DNA from: Acinetobacter ihumii
GTDB taxonomy: Bacteria; Pseudomonadota; Gammaproteobacteria; Pseudomonadales; Moraxellaceae
DNA length: 64,000 bases
Direction: 5' to 3'
NCBI RefSeq assembly: GCF_900625095.1
Contig: NZ_LR130760.1
Coordinates: 550,316 to 614,315, forward strand
Shown: in pieces, positions 45,179 to 55,389 of the stretch
How the letters are laid out: every line of letters starts with the position of its first letter
How positions within the stretch are numbered: the stretch's first letter is position 1
Made by a program: the position numbers and the translations under genes
The notes under the pieces: generated by a model
Told to the model about the DNA's origin: nothing
Database searches by the model: none
The model's input: only the letters and a program-made list of their open reading frames with translations

Positions 45179-46219
45179 ATGACCTTGGATACGATTACCC
45201 TTCTTCAGCCCGATGACTGGCATGCCCATTTACGTGATGGTCTGGCATTACAACGTACTGTACCTGATTTAGCCAAACAATTTGCACGCGCAATCTGTAT
45301 GCCGAATCTGGTACCACCCGTTAAAACGGTGGAAGAAGCCTTGGCGTATCGTGAGCGGATTATGGCTCATGTACCAGAAGGCACGCATTTTGACCCACGC
45401 ATGGTGTTATATTTTACCGACCACACCTCGCCAGAAGAAGTCCGTAAGATTAAGGCCTCTGAATTTGTCAATGCCATTAAGCTTTATCCAGCAGGTGCAA
45501 CGACCAACTCGGACAATGGGGTGAGTGATATACGTAAAGTATATGCGGTGATTGAACAGTTGGAAGAACATCAAGTACCGTTATTGCTTCATGGTGAAGT
45601 TACACATCAACATGTCGATATCTTTGACCGTGAAAAACGCTTTTTGGATGAAGTCCTCTCGCCATTATTAAAGCAATTTCCTAAATTAAAACTGGTACTT
45701 GAACATATCACGACCAGTGAAGCAGCTCATTTCGTATTGGAACATGACCGTAATGTGGCAGCTACTATTACTCCTCAGCATTTGTTGTTTAACCGTAATG
45801 ACATGCTCGTGGGGGGCATTAAACCACATTTTTATTGTTTACCGATTTTGAAGCGTCAAACACATCAACAAACTTTGATTGAAGTGGCAACCAGTGGCAG
45901 TCCTAAATTCTTTTTAGGGACAGACAGTGCGCCACATTCTAAAAATGCCAAAGAAAATGCTTGTGGCTGTGCAGGCTGCTATAGTGCACCAACAGCAATT
46001 GAACTTTATGCTCAGGCCTTTGACCAAGTGGGTAAACTTGATCGCCTTGAAGGCTTTGCGAGCCATTTTGGTGCTGATTTTTACGGTTTGCCACGCAACA
46101 CATCTACCATTACTTTGGTAAAACAAGAGCACCAGATTCCTGAGCAACTTGATTATCTTGATGGTGAAAAAATCATTCCTCTTTATGCGGGTAAGACTCT
46201 TCAATGGAGGAAAGTGTGA
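45179..46219 (+). CDS. pyrC: Dihydroorotase
   Basis: A 346-residue type II dihydroorotase of pyrimidine synthesis (carbamoyl-aspartate to dihydroorotate). The zinc-binding H-x-H is HAHLRDG, the carboxylated lysine lies in [14 protein letters not shown], and LLLHGEV and LEHITTSEA bind metal. [13 protein letters not shown] carries the catalytic Asp. Downstream it overlaps rnt (GTGTGA). Confidence 0.96.
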   Translation: MTLDTITLLQPDDWHAHLRDGLALQRTVPDLAKQFARAICMPNLVPPVKTVEEALAYRERIMAHVPEGTHFDPRMVLYFTDHTSPEEVRKIKASEFVNAIKLYPAGATTNSDNGVSDIRKVYAVIEQLEEHQVPLLLHGEVTHQHVDIFDREKRFLDEVLSPLLKQFPKLKLVLEHITTSEAAHFVLEHDRNVAATITPQHLLFNRNDMLVGGIKPHFYCLPILKRQTHQQTLIEVATSGSPKFFLGTDSAPHSKNAKENACGCAGCYSAPTAIELYAQAFDQVGKLDRLEGFASHFGADFYGLPRNTSTITLVKQEHQIPEQLDYLDGEKIIPLYAGKTLQWRKV

Positions 46220-46869
46220 CCGAACAAAGCAATGTGCCACCCATCATTGGACAACGTTTCAGAGGTTTTTTGCCTGTTGTTGTAGATGTTGAAACAGCTG
46301 GTTTTAATGCACAAACTGATGCCTTACTTGAAATTGCCTGTATTCCAATCATTTATAATGAGCAAGGTCAATTTGTACCGGGTGAAGCCTATCACGCGCA
46401 CATTAATCCTTTTGAAGGTGCGAATTTGGATCGTCGCTCATTGGATTTTATTGGGATTGATCCTTTTAATCCGATGCGTGTCGCGATGGCTGAAGATGAA
46501 AAAACGGCTTTGCGCAGAATTTTTAAATCTGTCAATGAAGTTCGTCGCCAGCAACAATGTACACATGCGGTACTGGTCGGACATAATGCGCACTTTGATC
46601 TTGGTTTTTTACAGGCGGCTATTGCTCGAACAGGAACTAAAAATCAAAATCCGTTCCATAGTTTTTCCGTGTTTGATACGGTCACTTTAAGTGCGGTAAT
46701 GTTCGGACAAACTGTTTTAGCAAAAGCGTGTATTCAAGCTGGCATTGAGTTTGATGGTAAAGAAGCACATTCAGCCTTATATGATACCCAGAAAACAGCG
46801 GATCTGTTTTGTTATATTTTGAACAAACTCGCGCCTTACTTACTTGACACTTTACCGGCGGATTCATAA
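46216..46869 (+). CDS. rnt: Ribonuclease T
   Basis: A 217-residue DEDDh exonuclease that trims 3' ends of tRNA, 5S and 23S rRNA. Exo I VVDVETAG, Exo [11 protein letters not shown] and Exo [18 protein letters not shown] are all present. I choose the GTG at 46216, with GGAGGAA just upstream and its stop-start overlap with pyrC. The ATG at 46204 lies inside pyrC and has no ribosome site. Confidence 0.95.
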   Translation: MTEQSNVPPIIGQRFRGFLPVVVDVETAGFNAQTDALLEIACIPIIYNEQGQFVPGEAYHAHINPFEGANLDRRSLDFIGIDPFNPMRVAMAEDEKTALRRIFKSVNEVRRQQQCTHAVLVGHNAHFDLGFLQAAIARTGTKNQNPFHSFSVFDTVTLSAVMFGQTVLAKACIQAGIEFDGKEAHSALYDTQKTADLFCYILNKLAPYLLDTLPADS

Positions 46870-46887
46870 GATACCGCCATCCTCAAC

Positions 46888-46963
46888 GTCCCTATCGTCT
46901 AGAGGCCTAGGACATCGCCCTTTCACGGCGGTAACCGGGGTTCGAATCCCCGTAGGGACGCCA
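46888..46963 (+). tRNA. tRNA-Glu (anticodon UUC)
   Basis: The 76-base sequence starts GTCCCTATCGTCTAGAGG and ends TAGGGACGCCA. The acceptor stem GTCCCTA / TAGGGAC pairs fully. The anticodon arm is CGCC-CTTTCAC-GGCG with TTC at 46922-46924. The T arm is CCGGGGTTCGAATCCCCG. CCA is encoded. It lies directly after rnt, a tRNA-processing gene. Confidence 0.97.
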
Positions 46964-47084
46964 TCATATTATATTCCTCTATTATATTTTGTGCGCATTG
47001 GCGATTGTTTGTCAGGCATGAGATTGCACATTTCTATTTTTTCTCTACAATAGCGCGCTTCTCCTTTTGAACGTGACGTTGTGT

Positions 47085-48503
47085 ATGCAACCATCTGAAT
47101 CTTCAAATTCTCCCTTATCCAACTCATCTGCGCCATTAAAACGGGCAATGAGTACGCGCCATTTGGTCATGCTGTCTTTAGGCGGTGCGATTGGTACAGG
47201 TCTTTTTCTGGGTTCAGGTGAAGTGATTTCACAAACAGGACCAATCGGTGCCATTATTGCTTATATTTTAGGCGGCATAATTGCTTATATGGTCATGCTG
47301 TGTTTAGGTGAACTTGCAGTCCATATGCCTGTTTCTGGTTCTTTTGGTGCTTATGCGACAAAATATATTGGTCCGGGAACAGGTTATATGGTGTCCTGGC
47401 TTTATTGGCTGACATGGACCGCAACGTTGGGAACAGAATTCACTGCTGCTGCATTGTTGATGCAAGAGTGGTTTCCTCATATCTCAATGTGGATCTGGAC
47501 GCTTGTTTTTGCCGCGACCATTTTTACCCTAAATTTAAGCTCGACCCGAATTTTTGCTGAGTCCGAGTTTTGGCTGTCATTGGTCAAAGTGATTACCGTG
47601 ATTAGTTTTATTATCCTAGGGTTATTGGCTATTGTGGGGCTTATTCCTTTTCACGGCTATGAAAGCGCGCCTCTATTTAGCAATTTGACTGCTCATGGCT
47701 GGTTTCCACAAGGACTACTCCCTATTTTCGCAACCATGCTGATTGTCAACTTTGCCTTTTCAGGTACAGAATTGATTGGCGTTGCGGCGGGTGAAACCAA
47801 AGACCCTGCGGATAATGTACCTAAAGCCATCAATGCCGCAATCTGGCGTCTGTTGATTTTCTTTGTGGGTACCATCATTGTGATTAGTGCTTTGCTGCCT
47901 TATGAACAGGCAGGTTTAGGCGGTCATACCGTGAGTAACAGCCCTTTTGTGACGGTATTTAATTATATTGGTATTCCTTATGCCGATCATATTATTCGTT
48001 TTGTGATCATTACTGCATTACTTTCGGCTGCGAATTCAGGTTTATATGCGGCTTCACGTATGATGTGGTCATTATCTTCACAGCAACATTTGCCTAAAGT
48101 TTTCTCGAAACTTACCCAAAGTGGCACGCCCATTGTTGCCCTAGTGGTCACCATGTTTGGCGCACTACCGGGATTATTATCCGAACAGTTTGCTCCAGAA
48201 ACCATTTTCAAAAATTTATTGGGTGTCGCTGCGTTTACAATGGTTGTAGTGTGGATGAGTATCTGTTTAAGCCAGTTTAATTTTAGACGACACTGGTATA
48301 AAACAGGTCATAAGGTGCAAGATCTTCAGTTTGCTGCACCGCTTTATCCGATTGTTCCGATTTTAGGATTTTTATTCTGCTTGATTACCTGTTTAAGTAT
48401 GGCAGCTGACCCTGAAATGTTGCCAGGTTTTATTGGCTGTCTTATTTTTATTGCCTTATGTTATCTCAGTCATTTTATTTTTTATCGCAATAAGATCAGC
48501 TAA
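47085..48503 (+). CDS. APC-family amino-acid permease
   Basis: A 472-residue inner-membrane transporter with 12 helices. LSLGGAIGTGLFLGSG near helix 1 and GELAVHMPVSGSFGAYATKYIGP are the AAT-subfamily signatures (GabP, AnsP, AroP relatives). FSGTELIGVAAGETKDP is also conserved. ATG at 47085; the frame extends upstream only through a TTG. The substrate is unclear, possibly gamma-aminobutyrate, proline or aromatic amino acids. Confidence 0.88.
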   Translation: MQPSESSNSPLSNSSAPLKRAMSTRHLVMLSLGGAIGTGLFLGSGEVISQTGPIGAIIAYILGGIIAYMVMLCLGELAVHMPVSGSFGAYATKYIGPGTGYMVSWLYWLTWTATLGTEFTAAALLMQEWFPHISMWIWTLVFAATIFTLNLSSTRIFAESEFWLSLVKVITVISFIILGLLAIVGLIPFHGYESAPLFSNLTAHGWFPQGLLPIFATMLIVNFAFSGTELIGVAAGETKDPADNVPKAINAAIWRLLIFFVGTIIVISALLPYEQAGLGGHTVSNSPFVTVFNYIGIPYADHIIRFVIITALLSAANSGLYAASRMMWSLSSQQHLPKVFSKLTQSGTPIVALVVTMFGALPGLLSEQFAPETIFKNLLGVAAFTMVVVWMSICLSQFNFRRHWYKTGHKVQDLQFAAPLYPIVPILGFLFCLITCLSMAADPEMLPGFIGCLIFIALCYLSHFIFYRNKIS

Positions 48504-48543
48504 GCATGTAAAACCGACTGTGTCTTTTACCGATGCTCATTTT

Positions 48544-48573
48544 AAAAGTGTAGTCCATTGACTACACTTTTTT
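48544..48573 (+). terminator. Rho-independent terminator after the permease gene
   Basis: Stem AAAAGTGTAGTC / GACTACACTTTT with a four-base CATT loop, followed by TT. Confidence 0.86.
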
Positions 48574-48649
48574 ACGTCAGATCACTGGTCTATTTCGATC
48601 AGCCAATGTTAAAGTCAGTTTAAACATTACAATAAATGACAAGATAACG

Positions 48650-49573
48650 ATGAAACTGATTTTTATTCATGGTGCACAACAACAAAGTTTTAATGCTGAA
48701 AGCTTACAGGATCACTGGCTTAACATTTTACAGCTCGGTTTAAATAATCTGGACATAAATGTTCCTCTCGAATCTTTAAATTTTGCTTTTCCCTATTATG
48801 GTGATTTAATTCATCAACATGCCTTAAATCAACTTGAAACACCTTTAGATGCCTTTATGCCTCAGGCATGGCAGGACTGGCATTTACCTTATCGGCAACA
48901 CCCCGAACCCCAGCAAATTGATCAGGAAAAACGCTTAATTCCTCTTCTGGCTTTGCATCAACAGGAATTATCACTCACCTCAAGGTTATATTTATTTTCG
49001 CACTTGGCAAAAGATCACGTCTTGCGCGAGTTTGTGATGCTGCTAAATAAATTTCCCAAACTCCATGAAAATATGCTGCATCGTTATATTTTGGAAGTCT
49101 ATCTGTATTTGGCAAATCCAGATTTTATGCAAGACGTTCATCAACGTGTGATGCAATCTTTTGAACAAGATGAAGAATATATTATTGTGGCGCATTCATT
49201 AGGCACAGTCATTGCCTATAATCTCATGCAACAGCTCCCCGAAAACATTAAGGTGCAGCGTTTTATTACACTGGCCTCTCCACTTGCTTTTCGGGTAGTG
49301 CAATCCAGACTCAAAGCTTCTCAGGAGCATTTACAGGCTTTACAAGGAAATTGGTATAATTTTTATTCGCATGAAGATTACTTAACGACTTTTCCTCTTG
49401 ATCATGGGTTTTTTAATGTGCAACCTTCTATCATTAATCAGGGGATTTCAACCTTTGCGCACAAACCGCATGAAATTATTGGTTATTTACAACACCCATT
49501 GGTGGTACAAAGCATCATCGAAACGATTTGCCCAACTGAAGCCCTAAAACTTGGGCCTGAACAAGCAAGTTAA
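48650..49573 (+). CDS. Alpha/beta-hydrolase-like protein, function unknown
   Basis: A 307-residue cytoplasmic protein. LIFIHGAQQ near the N-terminus is the oxyanion/HG motif and IIVAHSLGTVIAYNLM is the nucleophile elbow (AHSLG). ITLASPLAFRVV follows as in lipases and esterases of the PGAP1/UPF family. A C-terminal His (DHGFFN or FAHKPHE) could complete the triad. No signal peptide. The substrate is unknown. Confidence 0.75.
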   Translation: MKLIFIHGAQQQSFNAESLQDHWLNILQLGLNNLDINVPLESLNFAFPYYGDLIHQHALNQLETPLDAFMPQAWQDWHLPYRQHPEPQQIDQEKRLIPLLALHQQELSLTSRLYLFSHLAKDHVLREFVMLLNKFPKLHENMLHRYILEVYLYLANPDFMQDVHQRVMQSFEQDEEYIIVAHSLGTVIAYNLMQQLPENIKVQRFITLASPLAFRVVQSRLKASQEHLQALQGNWYNFYSHEDYLTTFPLDHGFFNVQPSIINQGISTFAHKPHEIIGYLQHPLVVQSIIETICPTEALKLGPEQAS

Positions 49574-49586
49574 TTTTTGCAACCTT

Positions 49587-49623
49587 GGGCGAACTGAAAT
49601 TCAATTTACAATTCAATTCGCCC
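49587..49623. terminator. Convergent terminator hairpin
   Basis: Stem GGGCGAA / TTCGCCC extended by TGAA/TTCA pairs. It lies between the convergent hydrolase-like and biotin-carboxylase genes. Confidence 0.55.
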
Positions 49624-49642
49624 ACATATTTAAGCAGATCGG

Positions 49643-51373
49643 CTAAAGAGGAATAATTTCAGCCAATTTGTGATCGGCTTGATAGCTTTGAGTGATTTCC
49701 ACAAGATTTTTGATATGCCCTGCTTGATGTGCAAGCACCTGAATTTCCATTTTCATGGCTTCCATAATTGCAATGACCTCACCTTGCTCTACCCATTGAT
49801 CTGGCTGCACCATCCATTTGCTAATAATGCCATTGATTGGAGCAACCACATCATTCAACTGTGCTTGTATCACAGGGCTTGTATCGACAGCAGAAGTCGT
49901 TGTAGAGATTGATCCCAATAAACCCTGTGGTAAACCAACTTCATGTAATTTGCCATCTATTTCGATCTGATAACGCTGTAATCCTTTATTTTGATTCAGT
50001 TTAGTTCTAGGTGTGACCTGAAAATCTGCTTTTAAATCCTGTTCAATCCAGCGTGTATGCACCTTAAATTCATTCACAAAATCAGCTTCATTGACGACGG
50101 TCTGATGAAAAGCCAATACAGAGGCGACGCCTTCAATTTCAAACGCAGATAATGCGCGTCTGGCGCGTTGTAATGCAATTTCACGTGTCGGCCCAGAGAT
50201 GATCAATTTCGCCATAAGTGAATCAAAATGACTAGAAACCTGACTTCCTGTGACGACACCGCTATCCAGACGTACTCCCAACCCAAATGGCGGATTGAAT
50301 TTTTCAATTTTGCCAAAAGCAGGAATAAAGCCACGCGCAGGGTCTTCCGCATTAATACGGAACTCAATCGAGTGTCCCTGTACTTTCGGTGTTTCCTGAA
50401 TAGATAACGGTTGTCCCAAAGCAATCGCAATTTGTTCAGCCACTAAATCAAGCCCGGAAGTTTGCTCAGTTACAGGGTGTTCAACCTGCAAACGTGTATT
50501 GACTTCCAAAAAAGATAATCGACCATCACGACTGAGTAAATATTCAACCGTACCTGCACCGACATAATTTGCTGCACGGCAAATATTGCAGGATGCCTGA
50601 ATAATTTGCTGATAAATTTCATCCCCAATAAATGGCGCTGGTGCTTCTTCAACCAGTTTTTGATTACGCCGTTGCAAAGAACAATCCCGTGTTCCCACCA
50701 CCACCACATGACCTTGTTGATCGGCAATGACCTGTGCTTCGATATGTCTGGGTTGATCCAGATATTGCTCTACAAAACATTCACCTCGTCCAAAAGCACT
50801 GATCGCTTCACGTACCGCAGATTCATAAAGCGATGCAACCTCTTCGAGTTGCCATGCGACTTTTAGACCACGTCCACCGCCTCCGTAGGCTGCCTTTATG
50901 GCAATGGGCAAACCATATTGTTGAGCAAAATTGACTGCTTCTTGCGCATTTTGCAAGGGTTGATCCGTGCCTTGAACCAACGGCGCACCCACAGACGCCG
51001 CGATTTTACGCGCCTCAATTTTATCTCCAAGTTTTTCAATGCTTTGTGCAGTGGGCCCAATCCAGATGAGTCCAGCATCGACCACTGCCTGTGCAAACTC
51101 GGCACGTTCAGACAAAAAACCATAACCGGGATGAATCATGCTAGCCTGAGATTTTTGTGCAATTTCGATCAGTCGAGGAATATTTAAATACGTCTCTTTG
51201 GCAGTTATGCCCGACAAAGCCCATGCTTCATCTGCGAGTTTGACATGTAAGCTTTCAATATCGTCATCGGCATATACAGCAACAGATTGAATATTTAAAT
51301 CTTTGCAGGCCTGAATAATACGAACCGCAATTTCGCCCCGATTGGCAATTAAAATTTTATGTTGTTGATTCAT
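49643..51373 (-). CDS. Biotin carboxylase with C-terminal biotin carrier domain
   Basis: A 576-residue AccA/PccA-like enzyme. The biotin carboxylase half has IANRGEIAVRI, GYGFLSERAEFA, KAAYGGGGRGLKV (ATP-grasp glycine loop) and EVNTRLQVEHPVTE. A short linker leads to a biotinyl domain with EAMKME near the C-terminus (Lys carries biotin). No separate carboxyltransferase of the acyl-CoA type is nearby. It starts one base from the end of the PxpBC gene and is the last of a four-gene operon. Its carboxyl acceptor could be urea, 5-oxoproline or an acyl compound; not decidable from sequence. Confidence 0.9.
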   Translation of the reverse strand: MNQQHKILIANRGEIAVRIIQACKDLNIQSVAVYADDDIESLHVKLADEAWALSGITAKETYLNIPRLIEIAQKSQASMIHPGYGFLSERAEFAQAVVDAGLIWIGPTAQSIEKLGDKIEARKIAASVGAPLVQGTDQPLQNAQEAVNFAQQYGLPIAIKAAYGGGGRGLKVAWQLEEVASLYESAVREAISAFGRGECFVEQYLDQPRHIEAQVIADQQGHVVVVGTRDCSLQRRNQKLVEEAPAPFIGDEIYQQIIQASCNICRAANYVGAGTVEYLLSRDGRLSFLEVNTRLQVEHPVTEQTSGLDLVAEQIAIALGQPLSIQETPKVQGHSIEFRINAEDPARGFIPAFGKIEKFNPPFGLGVRLDSGVVTGSQVSSHFDSLMAKLIISGPTREIALQRARRALSAFEIEGVASVLAFHQTVVNEADFVNEFKVHTRWIEQDLKADFQVTPRTKLNQNKGLQRYQIEIDGKLHEVGLPQGLLGSISTTTSAVDTSPVIQAQLNDVVAPINGIISKWMVQPDQWVEQGEVIAIMEAMKMEIQVLAHQAGHIKNLVEITQSYQADHKLAEIIPL

Positions 51374-52957
51374 TTATTTCATCTCTAAAAATTCTGAAAT
51401 CTGGCGGAATTTGATCAAAGTGCCTGCGGGCATTTGCGCTACGACATCCAGATGATGCTTGGCCACAGCTGCAATCACTGGATAGCCTCCGGTAAGAGGA
51501 TGATCATTCATAAATAAAACAGGTTGCCCGTTCGGTGGAATCTGTAATGCGCCAGTACATGTGCCCTCACTCGGTAATTCCTGCTGGATTTGGCGTTGCA
51601 GTGGATACTCTCCTTGCAGCCTTAAACCGATTCGATTACTTTCTTGCGTCACTCGCCAAGATTGCTGAAAAAACTGCTGTACACTATCAGCTTTAAACCA
51701 GTCAGTTCTTGGTCCTAAAATCAAATCAACTTCAGTGACTTGCCCTGTTTTAGGTAAATTTTGAGGTGCAGCTTCATCCAAAATCACACTACTTACAGTT
51801 AAATCGGCGGCATAAATGAGATCGTTAGGTTGAAGGGGTGCTGCGCCTAATTCCGCTAACGTGTCATAGCTAGAACTTCCCAAAACCTGTTCGGCAGCGA
51901 TTCCACCACGTAAAGCTAGATAATTTCGCAGTCCCTTTGTGGGCATGGAAATATTCAATTGATCGCCTGCATCTAGTGCAATCGGTTGATACATCGGCAT
52001 ACGGACTTGCTGACCAGAAGCGTCCTCAAGCCAGATTTCACTGTCTGCTCCTGTAATTGCAATTACCGCCGCTTGCAGTGCTTTTAACTTTAAGCCACCA
52101 TTTAAAATTTCCAATACAGCTGCATGAGATGGATTTCCAACAATACGATTTGCCGTCTGAAATGCTGTTTGATCCATCGCCCCTGCATGTCCGACACCTA
52201 GGGCGGTCATATCCGGACGCCCTTGATCTTGAATGAGCGTTTGTAAGCCTGTTTTTAAAATTTCTAAGCTCGCTGCTACTGATTGCGTTTGTATCGCCAC
52301 TGCTGGTGGAAGTTGTTCAGGCACTACGATGCTTGTCGGTTGTGCGGTGGCATCTCGAAACTGCACTTGCGTACCGGGGAGAAGCAATGCCGCAGGCTCT
52401 CGCTGAAGATCCCACATTTTGCTTGAAGTATGCCCAATCAACTGCCAGCCACCGGGGCTGTCTTTGGGATAAATTCCACTATATTCACCTGCCAGTGCGA
52501 CTGAACCTGACGGAATTTTTTTACGCGGTGAACTGAGCCGTGGAATACTACCAAAAGGTTGATCTGGACTGATTAAATAGGCAAAACCCGGTGCAAAACC
52601 AATGAATGCAACCTGCCACATGCTTTGAGTATGTCGACGAATTAGCTCCTTGCAGTCAATCCCTAAATGATCACTCAGCGCGTGTAAATCAGCACCTGTG
52701 TAATTGACATCAATGATCACTTGATTTTGCTTGGATTGCTGGCTGCCGTGTATTTTTTGATTTTTTATCCATGTAATTAAATCTGGGACATCAATATAAA
52801 AGTGATTAAAGCCCATTAAAATGGTACTGGCAGCAGGAATCATCTCTACAATATAAGGATGCTGTACCTTTAATAAATGTTGATACAGCTTCATTGTTTC
52901 CTGCAAATCAGACAGTTCTATCAACAGTCTGTCCTGATTAACCGATAAAAACCGCAT
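51374..52957 (-). CDS. PxpB-PxpC fusion (KipI-KipA / urea-amidolyase-like domains)
   Basis: A 527-residue protein. Residues about 1-215 are an AHS1 domain (KipI, PxpB): TYTGADLHALSDHLGI-like segment, FIGFAPGFAYL and PSGSVALAGEYSGIYP. Residues about 230-527 are an AHS2 domain (KipA, PxpC): LQTLIQDQGRPDMTALGVGHAGAMD, LRNYLALRGGI and PLTGGYPVIA. PxpB and PxpC with PxpA form the ATP-dependent 5-oxoprolinase; the same two domains form the carboxyltransferase part of urea carboxylase. In many bacteria they are separate genes; here they are fused. Confidence 0.88.
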   Translation of the reverse strand: MRFLSVNQDRLLIELSDLQETMKLYQHLLKVQHPYIVEMIPAASTILMGFNHFYIDVPDLITWIKNQKIHGSQQSKQNQVIIDVNYTGADLHALSDHLGIDCKELIRRHTQSMWQVAFIGFAPGFAYLISPDQPFGSIPRLSSPRKKIPSGSVALAGEYSGIYPKDSPGGWQLIGHTSSKMWDLQREPAALLLPGTQVQFRDATAQPTSIVVPEQLPPAVAIQTQSVAASLEILKTGLQTLIQDQGRPDMTALGVGHAGAMDQTAFQTANRIVGNPSHAAVLEILNGGLKLKALQAAVIAITGADSEIWLEDASGQQVRMPMYQPIALDAGDQLNISMPTKGLRNYLALRGGIAAEQVLGSSSYDTLAELGAAPLQPNDLIYAADLTVSSVILDEAAPQNLPKTGQVTEVDLILGPRTDWFKADSVQQFFQQSWRVTQESNRIGLRLQGEYPLQRQIQQELPSEGTCTGALQIPPNGQPVLFMNDHPLTGGYPVIAAVAKHHLDVVAQMPAGTLIKFRQISEFLEMK

Positions 52958-53039
52958 TTTATCTTCCTTACTATCAGCTTAAGCTTACGCGTAAATCCTT
53001 CAATGATTTAAACCTGATTTAGCCATCATCGTGATGTAC

Positions 53040-53798
53040 TTATGGGCAAAAAGGCTGTATCGCAATATTTTGATTGATCAGTTCCTGTCGAATGGCTTGT
53101 GCCATTTCCAAAGCACCATCAGTATCGCCATGTAAACAAACCGTATCTGCTTGTATCGGGGTAAACTGACCATCAATGGACATTAGCCCACCTGTTTGAA
53201 TCATTTGCACCACTCGCTGCGCAACCTGTTGTACGTCATGTAACACCGCACCTTGTAAGCGACGTGAAACCAGTGAACCATCTGCCTGATAAGCCCGATC
53301 TGCAAACGCTTCTGAAACCACCACCAGACCTTGTTGCTTTGCAAAAGCAACCAAAGGTGAACCTGCCAAAGCGACCAGTACCAATGATGGATCAATTTTT
53401 TTTATGGCATCAATGACTGCCTGCGCTTGCTGCAAATTTTGAGCAATCGTGTTGTATAAAGCCCCATGCGGTTTTACATATTTGACAGTTGTCCCTGCGA
53501 CTTTGGCTAAACCCTGTAATGCAGAAATTTGATACATCACATCACTCAGTAGCTCATCATAAGACACATCCATATTACGTCGACCAAAACCGACCAAATC
53601 TGGATAAGACACATGTGCCCCAACCGTGACGCCGAGTTTTGCGGCTTGTTGCAGTGTTTTATAGATTCCCAGAGGATCGCCCGCATGAAAACCACAGGCA
53701 ATATTGGCACTACTGACGATCGGTAAAATCTGATCATCATTGCCCATTTTCCACGAACCGTAGCTTTCACCCAAATCACTATTTAAATCAATTTGCAT
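53040..53798 (-). CDS. pxpA: 5-oxoprolinase subunit PxpA (LamB/YcsF family)
   Basis: A 252-residue protein matching the LamB/YcsF family. [39 protein letters not shown] and VKPHGALYN are its diagnostic segments. PxpA is the opening subunit of the prokaryotic 5-oxoprolinase. GGATGAG lies before the ATG. It is between the transporter and the PxpBC gene. Confidence 0.95.
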   Translation of the reverse strand: MQIDLNSDLGESYGSWKMGNDDQILPIVSSANIACGFHAGDPLGIYKTLQQAAKLGVTVGAHVSYPDLVGFGRRNMDVSYDELLSDVMYQISALQGLAKVAGTTVKYVKPHGALYNTIAQNLQQAQAVIDAIKKIDPSLVLVALAGSPLVAFAKQQGLVVVSEAFADRAYQADGSLVSRRLQGAVLHDVQQVAQRVVQMIQTGGLMSIDGQFTPIQADTVCLHGDTDGALEMAQAIRQELINQNIAIQPFCP

Positions 53799-53810
53799 GG
53801 CTGCTCATCC

Positions 53811-55037
53811 TTATAATGTTTTGAGATAGTTAAAAATTGTATTAAATGACACATAACCCATGTACCACGTCAAAATACATGTCAGCACACCTAAAACAGT
53901 CAACCACATTGGATAATGATAACTGCCAAGTAAGTCTTTACGACATGCTGCAACATAGACAAACAGGGTCAAGCCAATTGGAAGAACTAAACCATTTAAG
54001 CCCCCCACAAAGACCAATAAGCTCGCAGGTGTTGCCCCTATCAGGACATAGACCAAAAGGGCAAGCGCAATAAATATAGACGTACAGAAATTACGCTGTT
54101 TTAAACTGATATCTTTTTTAAACGCGCTAAAAAATGAAACGGAGGTATAGGCCGCACCGATGGAACTACTGATTCCTGCTGCCCAGAAAATCAGACCAAA
54201 TAGCTTAAAGCCAAATTCCCCTGCGGCGTATTGAAAGGCCTGTGCCGCAGGATTGGCATTATGGCTGGCTAAATCAATTGTGGCTCCACTGACAACCACC
54301 CCCAATATTGCCAGAAAAAGCACATAGCGCATGATACCGACCACCACAATACCTTTGGTGGCTGCTTTGGACACTTCCTCAATATGTTCAGGGCCAACTG
54401 TACCCTTGTCCAGCAATCGGTGCGCCCCAGCATAACAAATATAACCACCAACCGTACCGCCCACGATGGTGGTGATACTGGCGAAGTCTATTTGACTAGG
54501 TAAGATAGTCTGATGAAATGCATCTGCCATTGGAGGAGCAACAATACAAGCCACCACCACAATCACGGCAATTTTTAAAATACCCAGCATAATCATGCTT
54601 TTATCAACAATGATACTGGCTTTATGTGAGGCAAAAATTAAAATAGCCATTGCACCACTGATGACTCCACCCCACTTTGTATCAAGCCCGAACAAGGCAT
54701 TCAGACCTAGAGCGGCACCGGCAATATTACCAATATTAAAAAAGAATCCCCCAAAAACCACTAGCACGGCCAGCACATAGCCACTGCCGGGTAATGCTGC
54801 ATTTGCCACATCAGGGGCACGCATTTGCGTCAGCGTCACGACACGCCAGATATTTTGCTGCACCACATAATCAATAATAATCGACAATAAAATACCAAAA
54901 CCGAATGCCGCACCCAATTTCACGGTAAAAGTAGCGGTTTGGGTTAAAAAGCCGGGCCCCATGGCAGATGTCGCCATCAGAAAAATGGAAGCAATGATTG
55001 ACCACTGCCGTTCACTAAAAAAAGATTTCTTTTGCAT
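53811..55037 (-). CDS. NRAMP-family transporter, YcsG-like
   Basis: A 408-residue membrane protein with about 11 helices. TSAMGPGFLTQTATF is a variant of the DPGN helix-1 motif of metal transporters: the Asp-Pro-Gly-Asn is replaced by MGPGF, so metal coordination is unlikely. In B. subtilis a similar protein (YcsG) lies next to ycsF/kipI/kipA. The neighbourhood suggests uptake of 5-oxoproline or a related acid, not metal. It is the first gene of the operon. Confidence 0.8.
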   Translation of the reverse strand: MQKKSFFSERQWSIIASIFLMATSAMGPGFLTQTATFTVKLGAAFGFGILLSIIIDYVVQQNIWRVVTLTQMRAPDVANAALPGSGYVLAVLVVFGGFFFNIGNIAGAALGLNALFGLDTKWGGVISGAMAILIFASHKASIIVDKSMIMLGILKIAVIVVVACIVAPPMADAFHQTILPSQIDFASITTIVGGTVGGYICYAGAHRLLDKGTVGPEHIEEVSKAATKGIVVVGIMRYVLFLAILGVVVSGATIDLASHNANPAAQAFQYAAGEFGFKLFGLIFWAAGISSSIGAAYTSVSFFSAFKKDISLKQRNFCTSIFIALALLVYVLIGATPASLLVFVGGLNGLVLPIGLTLFVYVAACRKDLLGSYHYPMWLTVLGVLTCILTWYMGYVSFNTIFNYLKTL

Positions 55038-55389
55038 AATATGATTGAGCTCTCAGATGATTTTTAACTGCACGATCGATCGTCCCTAAGCTAAAGACAG
55101 TTTTTTATAGGCTGACTGAATTTGGCTCCTCATTAATTAACCACAGCTGCAAGCTACAAAACAATCATCGACTGAGCACTCTTTAAAAATTTAATCCATT
55201 GAATTTTATAAATAATTTAATAAAAATAATATAAATAATTTTTTCTTATCAATTTCTATAATTCTTTCTTATTTAAAGAATTTTGTAGTTAAAATAAATT
55301 TCATCATATCAGTGCATGCTGCCAAAAAGAGGTGCAGGTTTTGCACTAAAAAGTGTTTTATCGGTCTGGAGAAAAAAACTTTTTTGTCT
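55038..55389. other. AT-rich promoter region upstream of the NRAMP-pxp-carboxylase operon
   Basis: A 350-base gap between the LysR gene and the transporter gene, which run in the same direction. It is very AT-rich from about 55190 to 55310. No gene or clear hairpin was seen. A LysR-type binding site is expected here. Confidence 0.5.
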
